Below, piece after piece: positions 1 to 6,525 of a stretch of 11,120 nt of DNA. The notes below the pieces were generated by a model. It did not search any database, was not told the origin of the DNA, and saw only the letters and a list, made by a program, of their open reading frames with translations. The position numbers were made by a program, and so were the translations under genes. The stretch comes from Methanobacterium sp. Lineage in GTDB: Archaea > Methanobacteriota > Methanobacteria > Methanobacteriales > Methanobacteriaceae. Location of the stretch: contig JAVSLW010000050.1 in the NCBI GenBank assembly GCA_039666455.1, positions 1 to 11,120 on the forward strand, read 5' to 3'. Positions within the stretch are counted from its first letter, which is position 1, and every line of letters starts with the position of its first letter.

Positions 1-1047
1 AGGTAAAGAACTGATTATTGTTAAAGGAAAAGCTTTTAAGAGATTTACAATTGAAATTCTTTCTTTTCGGTTCACCTGATTAACCTTTTTTTTAGGATCA
101 ATCTCTAAAAGTTCAATAAAGATAGGGATCATTCGATTAGGAACTAAAAGTTTCATAAAATTCTTAAATTCTGTTTTACCCCGTGCTTCAAATTCTTTAA
201 TCAACATTTCTTCAAGTTTTGAATTTGTAAATTCTGGTTTTAAATCTATGAAAAGATCAATTTTTTCATTTCTCTCAAGGAGTGGAACTATTTCACCGCT
301 TAAATCCAGTACCAGAGGACCTGAAATTCCAAAGTGAGTGAATATTATATTTCCATTATCAGATATTATTTTTCTTTTTCCATATTTAAATGTTAGAACA
401 ACATTTTCAAGAGTTATTCCCTTTAATTTCTTTACCCACCCCTCAGCTACATTTAATGGAACCAGTCCTGGTCTTAAGGCAGTAATTCTGTGACCTAATT
501 TTTTAGCTATCTCCAAGCCTTCACCAGTAGAACCAGTAACAGGATACGAAACACCGCCTGTAGCTAATATAACTCTTTTAGCAGCTATATAGTTATTATT
601 TCCCAAATCCAAACTGAAATAGCTTTTTTTAACTTTAATTTTGTTTAATCTGGTGTTGTAGTTTATTTTTACATTATTTTCAGATAAATACTCTTTTAAA
701 GCTTTTATAATTGACGTTGATTTGTTTGAAACAGGGAAAACCTTTCCTTTTTCCTCCACCTTTAATTTTAAACCCTTAGAGTTAAAAAATGACATTAACT
801 TTCTATTTGAAAATTTAACCAGTGCTGATCTTAAAAAAGAGCCCTTTTTGCCGAATTTTTTTAAGAATAAATCCAAAGGAGCCGTGTTTGTAACATTGCA
901 TCTGCTGCTACCTGTTATTTTAAGTTTTTTTCCTAAAGTGTCGTTTTTCTCTATTAAAATAACACTTTTTCCACGTTGTCCTGCCCTGATAGCTGCCATC
1001 ATACCTGCTGGTCCTGCACCAACTACTGCTATGTCATGAAGTATCAT
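1..1047 (-). CDS. HI0933/BaiN-family NAD(P)/FAD-dependent flavoprotein (3' end outside window)
   Basis: The reading frame is open from the ATG at 1047 down to base 1 (349 codons, no stop), so the C-terminus lies outside the window. The N-terminus reads MILHDIAVVGAGPAGMMAAI, an FAD-binding Rossmann fold with the GxGxxG pattern. It is followed by LIEKND and then GKKLKITGSSRCNVTN, the hallmark of the HI0933-like family (called BaiN, or 'aminoacetone oxidase family' in some annotations). A second dinucleotide-fold motif, ILATGGVSYPVTGSTGEG, lies near residues 170-190. Family members are about 400 residues, so roughly the last 50-60 are missing. The physiological substrate of the family is poorly known; a cytosolic flavin oxidoreductase is as far as the sequence supports. 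A TATA-like stretch around 1088-1105 gives it its own promoter about 115 bp downstream of nadA. The SD is weak (GGA about 5 nt upstream of the ATG). Confidence 0.88.
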   Translation of the reverse strand, partial: MILHDIAVVGAGPAGMMAAIRAGQRGKSVILIEKNDTLGKKLKITGSSRCNVTNTAPLDLFLKKFGKKGSFLRSALVKFSNRKLMSFFNSKGLKLKVEEKGKVFPVSNKSTSIIKALKEYLSENNVKINYNTRLNKIKVKKSYFSLDLGNNNYIAAKRVILATGGVSYPVTGSTGEGLEIAKKLGHRITALRPGLVPLNVAEGWVKKLKGITLENVVLTFKYGKRKIISDNGNIIFTHFGISGPLVLDLSGEIVPLLERNEKIDLFIDLKPEFTNSKLEEMLIKEFEARGKTEFKNFMKLLVPNRMIPIFIELLEIDPKKKVNQVNRKERISIVNLLKAFPLTIISSLP

Positions 1048-1140
1048 AATATTCCAGTTCAATTAAAAAAAATTAAGCAATTAGTATGAATTTATTATAT
1101 TTTTTAAATTTCTTTTGCTTCAAGCATGTTATTTCCTGAA

Positions 1141-1164
1141 CATGTAAAGAAAAAAGAAAATAAG
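1141..1164 (-). terminator. T-rich 3' end of nadA
   Basis: Read on the minus strand, the stop codon of nadA (TGA, 1165-1167) is followed at once by a T-rich tract (TTATTTTCTTTTTTCTTT) without an obvious stem. Archaeal transcription often ends at such oligo-T tracts, so this is a likely terminator separating nadA from the next flavoprotein gene. Confidence 0.4.
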
Positions 1165-2082
1165 TCATCTTTTAGATACTTCAATCATTCGTTCAACAGC
1201 GCTTCTTGCTTTATTTGCAATTTTTTCATCCACTGTTACAACAAATTCCTCATTTAACAGAGAATTTTTAACCTTTTCAAGTGTGTGCAGTTTCATAGTT
1301 TTACATATAGCCTCAGATAATGCAGGGATGATATTTTTATCTGGATTTTCCCGTCTAAGGCGCGTTACAAGATCCACTTCTGTACCGATTATAAATGTGC
1401 TCTTAGGAGATTCTTTAACGTGACTTATCATTCCACCTGTGCTTAAAACATAATCTGCCATTTCCTGAATCTCTGGATCACATTCTGGATGAACAAGTAT
1501 CTCTGCTTCCGGATATTTCTCTTTTAAAAAGAATATTTCGCCTGTAAACATTTTATGCACATAACAATGCCCGCCTTCAGGAATTGGGATTATTTCTTTA
1601 TCTGTAAACCTTGATACATATGCTGCAAGGTTCATGTCTGGTCCAAAGAGTATTCTATCTTCCTCAAGGCTCTCAACGATTTTAACAGCATTTGAAGATG
1701 TGCACAAAATATCTGCCTCTGCTTTTGCCTCTGCAAGGGTGTTAACATACAAAACAACTGCAGCATCACTGAATCTCTGTTTTGCTTTTCTTACATCTTC
1801 TGCAGGGAGCATGTGTGCCATAGGACATTCTGCCCCGGTATCAGGAATCAGTATTTTTTTATCAGGGTTTAATATTGATGCAGTTTCTGCCATGAAGTCA
1901 ACACCGCAGAAAATAACCAGATCTTTATCTTCTATTTCCGATGCCTTTATACAAAGCTCGAGAGAATCACCTATGAAATCTGCAATCTCCTGTATATCTC
2001 CTGTCTGGTAGTTATGAGCCAGTATTATTGCATTTTTTTCTTCTTTAAGTTGTATAATTTCTCTTTGCAGATCATTTAACAT
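1165..2082 (-). CDS. nadA: Quinolinate synthase NadA
   Basis: NadA condenses iminoaspartate with dihydroxyacetone phosphate to quinolinate in de novo NAD synthesis, using a [4Fe-4S] cluster. The protein shows the family landmarks in order: LAHNYQ near the N-terminus, GDSLELC, DTGAECPMA, HPEC, EGGHCYVH and SEAICKTM. Counting from the upstream ATG at 2097, the three cluster ligands are Cys91, Cys178 and Cys265, matching the three-cysteine pattern of compact NadA. At about 305-310 aa it has the normal length for the short class. Two starts compete. The ATG at 2097 has no SD. The in-frame ATG at 2082 is preceded by AAGGCGAT (one mismatch to GGTGAT) at good spacing and gives MLNDLQREI, which looks like family N-termini, so I chose 2082. 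No nadB or nadC neighbour is visible. A TATA-like GTTAAATATTC at 2128-2138 fits a short leader to the 2082 start. Confidence 0.96.
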   Translation of the reverse strand: MLNDLQREIIQLKEEKNAIILAHNYQTGDIQEIADFIGDSLELCIKASEIEDKDLVIFCGVDFMAETASILNPDKKILIPDTGAECPMAHMLPAEDVRKAKQRFSDAAVVLYVNTLAEAKAEADILCTSSNAVKIVESLEEDRILFGPDMNLAAYVSRFTDKEIIPIPEGGHCYVHKMFTGEIFFLKEKYPEAEILVHPECDPEIQEMADYVLSTGGMISHVKESPKSTFIIGTEVDLVTRLRRENPDKNIIPALSEAICKTMKLHTLEKVKNSLLNEEFVVTVDEKIANKARSAVERMIEVSKR

Positions 2083-2097
2083 AAAAATCGCCTTCAA

Positions 2098-2358
2098 ATC
2101 AGTATAATTAAAAACAGTGCCAAAATTGAATATTTAACTATAGCTATTGAAATTTATTTATCTGTTTTATCTAATAAATACTTAAACCTTAAGGGGATTA
2201 GTAAAAATTTTTTACTATGGATGCCAAAAATGCTATTTTTAAGATGACCTGCTTTGGAGTTACTTTAGGTTCTCTATTCTATTATATTTTGCAGGTTTCG
2301 ATTTTTGAAGCCAAAAATTCCCTGAGCCGCAGACACTGCGTGTTTACATGGCCCTGTT
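2098..2358. other. Intergenic gap between the MutS-related gene and nadA
   Basis: This 261 bp gap holds the nadA promoter and, next to the end of the MutS-related gene, a GC-rich island with the perfect inverted repeat CGCAG-ACA-CTGCG at 2328-2340. On the minus strand the repeat is followed after about 10 nt by a run of five T, so it may be a hairpin terminator of the upstream gene. An open frame of 84 codons on the plus strand crosses this gap, but it runs antisense into the MutS-related gene and has no SD or recognisable protein, so I see no gene here. Confidence 0.4.
2128..2138 (-). promoter_or_regulatory. Candidate box A (TATA) of nadA
   Basis: GTTAAATATTC on the minus strand lies about 50 nt upstream of the preferred nadA start. 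A start of transcription about 25 nt further on would leave a leader of roughly 25 nt containing the GGCGAT SD. Position and composition are the only evidence in this AT-rich gap. Confidence 0.35.
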
Positions 2359-4254
2359 TTAGAATTTCTCCAGTATTTGGCCATAAATATCTTTTATTTT
2401 ACCATCAGACTTTTCATAAATCATCCTTAGAATCAGTTCAGGAGTACTCTTTGCCAGATAGTTCATTTTAGGCGTTCTATCAACAATAAGATTGTAATTT
2501 TCATCCAGTCCTTTTGCTTCAATTCCATCTACCCTCACTTCAGTGTATTTCATTATCTCACGTGCCATGTGTGTTACAATGACTGCATATGAATCAGACC
2601 CCTTTAATAAATCAATAAAACTTGCAATTATCTTTACAGCAGCTTCAAGCTCAGTAATTGCCTCTAATTCATCAAGAAGAACTAATTTACTGGTATCTGT
2701 AATTACAACGGGTATGAATGTGTTTAAGAAGGATTCAAATGCTCCAGCATCAAGTGATCTTTTCTTTGAGAAGAAATATAATTCATCAACCAGCTTTACA
2801 GTGGCTTTATCTGCACAAACTGGAAGTCCCATCTGGGCCATTATTGAAATCTGGGCCATGGTCTCAAGTAGTGTTGTTTTACCACCACTGTTTGCCCCGG
2901 TAAGGAGTGCAACATTTTCAGGTATTTTAAGGGAGTAATCTATTTTTTGAATATTGAGTCCATTTTCTAATACCAAATTAAGGTGCACTGCTCCTTTAAA
3001 ACTAAATTCATCTCCTAATACTGGTGGATTTAAATTATAGTAATGTGCAAAGCATCCGATGGCAAACTCGTAATCAAACTCAAGTATTTCCTGAATTTCA
3101 GATTCTACCTTTTCTTTAAGGTCATAAAGACGTGAAGCAGCTTTAACCTTCCCTTCAAATGCATCGATGTGCTTGCTTGCAATTACCTGTTTTTTAATTC
3201 TTTCAAGCTCCCTGTAATCAATTTCAACAGGGTATTTCTGGATGAAAGGATCAAATGAACTGCCTGTTTTCTCTTTAATTTCATCACGGGCTTCTTTTAT
3301 TACTTCATCGAAGATTTTCTGGATTTTACCGGGCATTCCTTCATTCATGAGTGCTAATATTTCATCGCCTTTAAGATCAACCTTTTTAATACTGTCTTTG
3401 AGTTTCTTATCAGCTTTTATCTTTGCTGATTCTACAGCCTCATCAAATAAGCTTTCATCAACTTTCAAAGATTGCAGAGAGTCCAGAATTTCAATAACTT
3501 CCTTAATTACTGATTCTCTTTTCAGTATATTTTTAATTTTCAGTATATTTGACAAAAGATCATAATTGGCGTAGAAATATGAAAGAACTGTTTCAGGGAC
3601 TATTTCATATTCCAAAGAGTCACTGGTGACCATTGCAACGTTATATGTGTTATCAAGTTCTATTTCACCAGTTGAATATATATAAACTACAAATTCATAA
3701 TCTTCAAGGTTTTCAAGTTCCTCTGCTGTAATGATAGTACAGTATCTGTTTAAATTCATTTCAAGTAGTCTGTGATAATCAGTTCTTGATTCTACAAGTA
3801 AAGCTTTTGCTGAATCATATTTGGGTTTATCTTTAGTTGAGTGATTTATTTTTTTAAGTAAATCACTGATTTCGTCTACTGGTAGCTTTGATACAGTTTC
3901 TTTTGCTTTCATTACAAAGTCAAGATTTTCATTTATTGCATTAACATCATTAGTTGGACTTATCAGGAGGATACGGTTTTTTCCATATTTTGTATTTGAA
4001 TATGCAATAATTCTGGCCATTATATCATCATAAATTTGAGCTGCACGGCTGGTTTTTAAAAATTCTTCTTTAGGATTACCTAAAACAGTGTTTACTATTT
4101 CTATGGCTTTAGATTGACTTACACCTTCAATTTTTGAAATTCTATCAATTTCAAAGTTTTTAATTGCGGTGATCAGCTCTTCTTCACTTCCAAAACTGTC
4201 CACAATTTTTCTGGCCAGTTTTTCGCCTATACCTTTGATTTTTGTTAGATCCAC
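2359..4254 (-). CDS. MutS-related DNA-binding ATPase with N-terminal helix-hairpin-helix motifs
   Basis: A 631-residue protein. Residues 1-60 carry helix-hairpin-helix DNA-binding motifs (IKGIGEKLARKIVDSFG and IEGVSQSKAIEIV). A middle region of about 230-400 is helical and charged, the lever/clamp part of MutS-like proteins. The C-terminal 445-600 is the MutS/ABC-type ATPase: Walker A GANSGGKT at 453-460, Walker B LVLLDE ending at Asp528-Glu529, and the His-switch VTHM at 560-563. The mismatch-recognition domain of MutS1 and a C-terminal Smr nuclease domain are both absent, so it resembles the archaeal MutS2/MutS5-like group. That group is thought to act on branched or recombination DNA rather than mismatches; the function here is inferred. 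The start is GTG at 4254, preceded by a perfect GGTGAT SD (4260-4265) at 5 nt spacing. A TATA-like CTATAAAATT (4293-4302) lies just upstream. Confidence 0.9.
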   Translation of the reverse strand: MDLTKIKGIGEKLARKIVDSFGSEEELITAIKNFEIDRISKIEGVSQSKAIEIVNTVLGNPKEEFLKTSRAAQIYDDIMARIIAYSNTKYGKNRILLISPTNDVNAINENLDFVMKAKETVSKLPVDEISDLLKKINHSTKDKPKYDSAKALLVESRTDYHRLLEMNLNRYCTIITAEELENLEDYEFVVYIYSTGEIELDNTYNVAMVTSDSLEYEIVPETVLSYFYANYDLLSNILKIKNILKRESVIKEVIEILDSLQSLKVDESLFDEAVESAKIKADKKLKDSIKKVDLKGDEILALMNEGMPGKIQKIFDEVIKEARDEIKEKTGSSFDPFIQKYPVEIDYRELERIKKQVIASKHIDAFEGKVKAASRLYDLKEKVESEIQEILEFDYEFAIGCFAHYYNLNPPVLGDEFSFKGAVHLNLVLENGLNIQKIDYSLKIPENVALLTGANSGGKTTLLETMAQISIMAQMGLPVCADKATVKLVDELYFFSKKRSLDAGAFESFLNTFIPVVITDTSKLVLLDELEAITELEAAVKIIASFIDLLKGSDSYAVIVTHMAREIMKYTEVRVDGIEAKGLDENYNLIVDRTPKMNYLAKSTPELILRMIYEKSDGKIKDIYGQILEKF

Positions 4255-4560
4255 TTTTTATCACCGTTAACGCCCTATTATTTGATCATATTAATTTTAT
4301 AGCTTTACATATACATTATTAATTGCAGGAACATTACTGGATAAATTTGAAAAATTTTTTATTCATTTTCAATATATAGCGTTGGTATGTTTAAATATAA
4401 TTTGGTAGACATGGATAAATGATATTTAAATCAAAATTAATAATCCATACTTCGTAAACGATATGTTAAAGTCTTTGGATTCTAATAGTGTGTTTGAATT
4501 ATTTTTCTTAAGCTTTTTTGAATATTCACTAGTTTTAAAGTTCTATTTTTTTAAAGGTCT
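4255..4560. other. Intergenic region upstream of the MutS-related gene
   Basis: About 306 bp, very AT-rich. It holds the SD and the best TATA candidate of the MutS-related gene (CTATAAAATT, 4293-4302, minus strand) and several AT palindromes such as ATTTAAAT near 4433. I see no credible gene, RNA or repeat. There is no clear T-rich terminator on the minus strand right after the flavoprotein gene that ends at 4561, so read-through into the MutS-related gene is possible. Confidence 0.4.
4260..4265 (-). promoter_or_regulatory. Shine-Dalgarno GGTGAT fixing the GTG start
   Basis: On the minus strand GGTGAT stands 5 nt before the GTG at 4254 and matches the archaeal anti-SD (16S 3' end ATCACCTCC). 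It is the reason for accepting the non-ATG start of the MutS-related gene. Confidence 0.75.
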
Positions 4561-5850
4561 TTATTCAAATCTTGCAAAAAACCTCATTAATTTGTAAATA
4601 GCATCTGTGGAAGGGTGTACTTCCATAAAATTGTCAAAATCATCTATATTCTGTCCTTCTTTTAATAATTTAGATATATAAGCCATACTGGTACGTGACG
4701 ATGGAGAAATGGAAAATATCTTATTCACACCTCTATTTTCATTTATATTCATTTTGGTAATTCCGGTCATACCTTCAAGAGCTCTCCAGAATGACCCTGG
4801 CCCTGCAGGGCCTGGAATATATCCTTCCATGCCTTCATTGGCATCTTCAGAACTTAAAAATGCCACATCATAATATAAATTTATTGCATAGGGAATAAGA
4901 CTGTAATCCATCTCTGCGTAGATCCCACAGGCATTTCTTGCTGCAGTTACTCCTTCTGCCCTCGAAATTGGCGTGTTTCCTATCTTTCCTGCCACATCCC
5001 CTGCAGCATATATATTTTTATGACCTGTCTGCATCCTTTTATCCACAATTATGTGGCCTTTTTCATTTAAATCCACAATATCTGCAGCTATTTCAGAATT
5101 TGGAATCATTCCTGTTGCAAAAAGTGTTTTACCCTCAATTTTTCCATATTCTGTCACTATATGGTCTTCGTGGATCTTTTTTGTATGAACATTTTCATGG
5201 ATTAAAACCTCTGGCAAAAGGTTTTTTATCACATAGTTTTTAATATCTTCATCAAGTACCCCTAAAAACTGATTTCTACATAAAACATTAACTTCTGTAC
5301 CCATTGTGGAAAATATGCCTGCAAATTCGGCGGCAATAACTCCACTTCCCACTATATTAATCTTTTCTGGAAGTTCAGTTAATTTTAAAATATCTTTATA
5401 GGTAATTGCATTTTCAAATCCTTCAATTTCAGGAATAAGCGGTCTGACACCGGTAGATATTATCAATTTATCATAGTCATATTCGTTATCACTAACAATA
5501 ACTGTTTCATCTTCAAGCTTTGCAGTTCCTTTTACTATTTCTACTCCAGCTTCTTCAGTTTCATTTTCAAGGATATGACTTATTTTAGAAACAGTATCTT
5601 TAACTCCTCTGGTTATTTTACTGAAAGCAAAATCAGGAATTTCATCAATTATTCCAAGTTTCTTAAAGTTTTTTGCATCCACCAGGAATTTTGAAAAATC
5701 ATTTAACCCGTTAACTACCATGCATCCTTCATTAAGACATGTACCTCCTATTGCACTTTTTTCAATAAGAGTTACGTTTTCTCCAATGCTTGCAGCTTCA
5801 ATTGAAGCTGTTCGACCTGCTGGACCTCCGCCGATTACTACAATATCCAT
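4561..5850 (-). CDS. Dihydrolipoamide-dehydrogenase-like FAD/NAD(P) disulfide oxidoreductase
   Basis: 429 residues with the class I pyridine nucleotide-disulfide oxidoreductase layout. The N-terminal FAD fold is VVIGGGPAGRTASIEAA. The redox-active CxxxxC is GGTCLNEGC (Cys38, Cys43). The second Rossmann fold for NAD(P) is NIVGSGVIAAEFAGIF (about 165-180), the second FAD motif is YAAGDVAG (281-288), and a C-terminal dimerisation domain follows. Family members usually end with a His-Glu catalytic dyad in HPTxSE; here the motif is VHPSTDA, so His412 is kept but the Glu position is Ala417 (Asp416 is adjacent). The protein is shorter than typical 450-470 residue lipoamide dehydrogenases. No 2-oxoacid dehydrogenase or lipoate genes are nearby, so the substrate is unknown. 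The SD is strong: GGAGGATG at 5855-5862, just before the ATG. A minus-strand TATA-like CTATAAAAATT at about 5911-5922 could drive it, divergent from hypC. Confidence 0.85.
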   Translation of the reverse strand: MDIVVIGGGPAGRTASIEAASIGENVTLIEKSAIGGTCLNEGCMVVNGLNDFSKFLVDAKNFKKLGIIDEIPDFAFSKITRGVKDTVSKISHILENETEEAGVEIVKGTAKLEDETVIVSDNEYDYDKLIISTGVRPLIPEIEGFENAITYKDILKLTELPEKINIVGSGVIAAEFAGIFSTMGTEVNVLCRNQFLGVLDEDIKNYVIKNLLPEVLIHENVHTKKIHEDHIVTEYGKIEGKTLFATGMIPNSEIAADIVDLNEKGHIIVDKRMQTGHKNIYAAGDVAGKIGNTPISRAEGVTAARNACGIYAEMDYSLIPYAINLYYDVAFLSSEDANEGMEGYIPGPAGPGSFWRALEGMTGITKMNINENRGVNKIFSISPSSRTSMAYISKLLKEGQNIDDFDNFMEVHPSTDAIYKLMRFFARFE

Positions 5851-5910
5851 GACTCATCCTCCATAGCATATTTTTATATGTTATGAGTACATATTAAAAA
5901 TTGTTAAAGA

Positions 5911-5922
5911 AATTTTTATAGT
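5911..5922 (-). promoter_or_regulatory. Candidate TATA box of the flavoprotein gene
   Basis: CTATAAAAATTT on the minus strand would place transcription start near 5890 and give a leader of about 40 nt that contains the GGAGGATG SD. A second AT element nearer the gene (about 5867-5880) would leave almost no leader, so the farther one is preferred. Confidence 0.4.
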
Positions 5923-5955
5923 GAATGTAATTTAAAAGATTCTAAATTTAACTTA

Positions 5956-5966
5956 TTATATAAATA
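5956..5966 (+). promoter_or_regulatory. Candidate TATA box of hypC
   Basis: TTATATAAATA resembles the archaeal box A consensus. Start of transcription about 25 nt downstream (near 5988) leaves a leader of about 20 nt that includes the GAGGAG SD at 5998-6003. Confidence 0.5.
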
Positions 5967-6010
5967 ACCTGAAGTATTTATCTTAAAAATGAAACAAGAG
6001 GAGATTTTCA

Positions 6011-6247
6011 ATGTGTATCGCAGCACCAGCTCAAATAATAGAAATTAACGATAATATAGCAGTTGTTGACTTTGGAGGAGTGAGACAAAGCGCTAAACTG
6101 GATTTGGTTGAAGAAGTGGAAGTGGGTAGATATGTACTGGTTCATTCTGGATATGCTATCGAAGTTTTAAGTGACAAGGAAGCTAAAGAGTCCTTAGAAG
6201 CATGGGAAGAACTGCTTAAAGCATTGGATGAAGAAGATAATCAGTAA
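6011..6247 (+). CDS. hypC: [NiFe]-hydrogenase maturation chaperone HypC
   Basis: 78 residues, the normal size for HypC/HupF/HybG. It begins MCIAAPAQI; Cys2 is the invariant residue that binds the Fe(CN)2CO moiety together with HypD and that contacts the hydrogenase large-subunit precursor. The later conserved VHSGYAIEVL segment (His45, family pattern HxGFAI) is also present. It is a small cytosolic OB-fold chaperone needed to build the [NiFe] sites of methanogen hydrogenases. The C-terminal tail is acidic. A clear SD (GAGGAG, 5998-6003) and TATA box precede it. No other hyp gene is in the window, so it stands alone here and would work with HypD/E/F encoded elsewhere. Confidence 0.96.
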   Translation: MCIAAPAQIIEINDNIAVVDFGGVRQSAKLDLVEEVEVGRYVLVHSGYAIEVLSDKEAKESLEAWEELLKALDEEDNQ

Positions 6248-6525
6248 TTCATCTAATATTTATTTTTCTATATTTAATGATGTAATTTCATTTTTAGTTT
6301 AATTTTGAAAATTAAAATTTTTAATTTGTTTATATATTATTTTCTTACACTATTTTTCCCAAAAAGCTAATTTATTAATTATAATTTAATAATAACTTTT
6401 TTAAAGTCTGGAATGGAATAAATATTTTATCTTAACTTTTTTAATCATTAAAAAGTTATAAGGCCAAAGTTTTTATTATTTAATCTTAATTATATTATAA
6501 TAAAAGACCAGATAGAGATGATAAA
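6248..6525. other. AT-rich control region between hypC and the histidine kinase gene
   Basis: This 278 bp gap contains no gene that I can support. A T-rich stretch at about 6257-6275 may end hypC transcription. The 12-mer TAACTTTTTTAA occurs twice, at 6393-6404 and 6433-6444, exactly 40 bp apart. The first copy lies in the inverted repeat ACTTT-TTT-AAAGT (6395-6407), and the second starts a longer imperfect hairpin (6434-6457). An AT element at 6489-6503 may be the TATA box of the kinase gene. Confidence 0.4.
6393..6457. repeat. Pair of TAACTTTTTTAA direct repeats with dyad symmetry
   Basis: Two exact copies of TAACTTTTTTAA (6393-6404 and 6433-6444) are spaced 40 bp apart, each part of an inverted repeat, and lie upstream of the kinase gene promoter. 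This is the pattern of a paired operator, but base composition here is so AT-rich that chance cannot be excluded. Confidence 0.35.

Noticed and set aside
722..1039. Plus-strand open frame of 105 codons
   Set aside because: It is antisense to the HI0933-type flavoprotein gene, whose minus-strand motifs are unmistakable. Low-complexity Phe/Leu-rich product and no SD.
1634..2011. Plus-strand open frame of 125 codons
   Set aside because: Antisense shadow of nadA, with Ser-rich composition typical of the reverse frame.
2217..2471. Plus-strand open frame of 84 codons across the nadA/MutS-related gap
   Set aside because: Half of it is antisense to the MutS-related gene. There is no SD, no recognisable protein and no promoter, though the first part is intergenic.
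4255..4560. Short frames (for example 17 codons beginning MSTKLYLN on the minus strand)
   Set aside because: No SD, no hydrophobic or domain signature, and within a very AT-rich promoter region.
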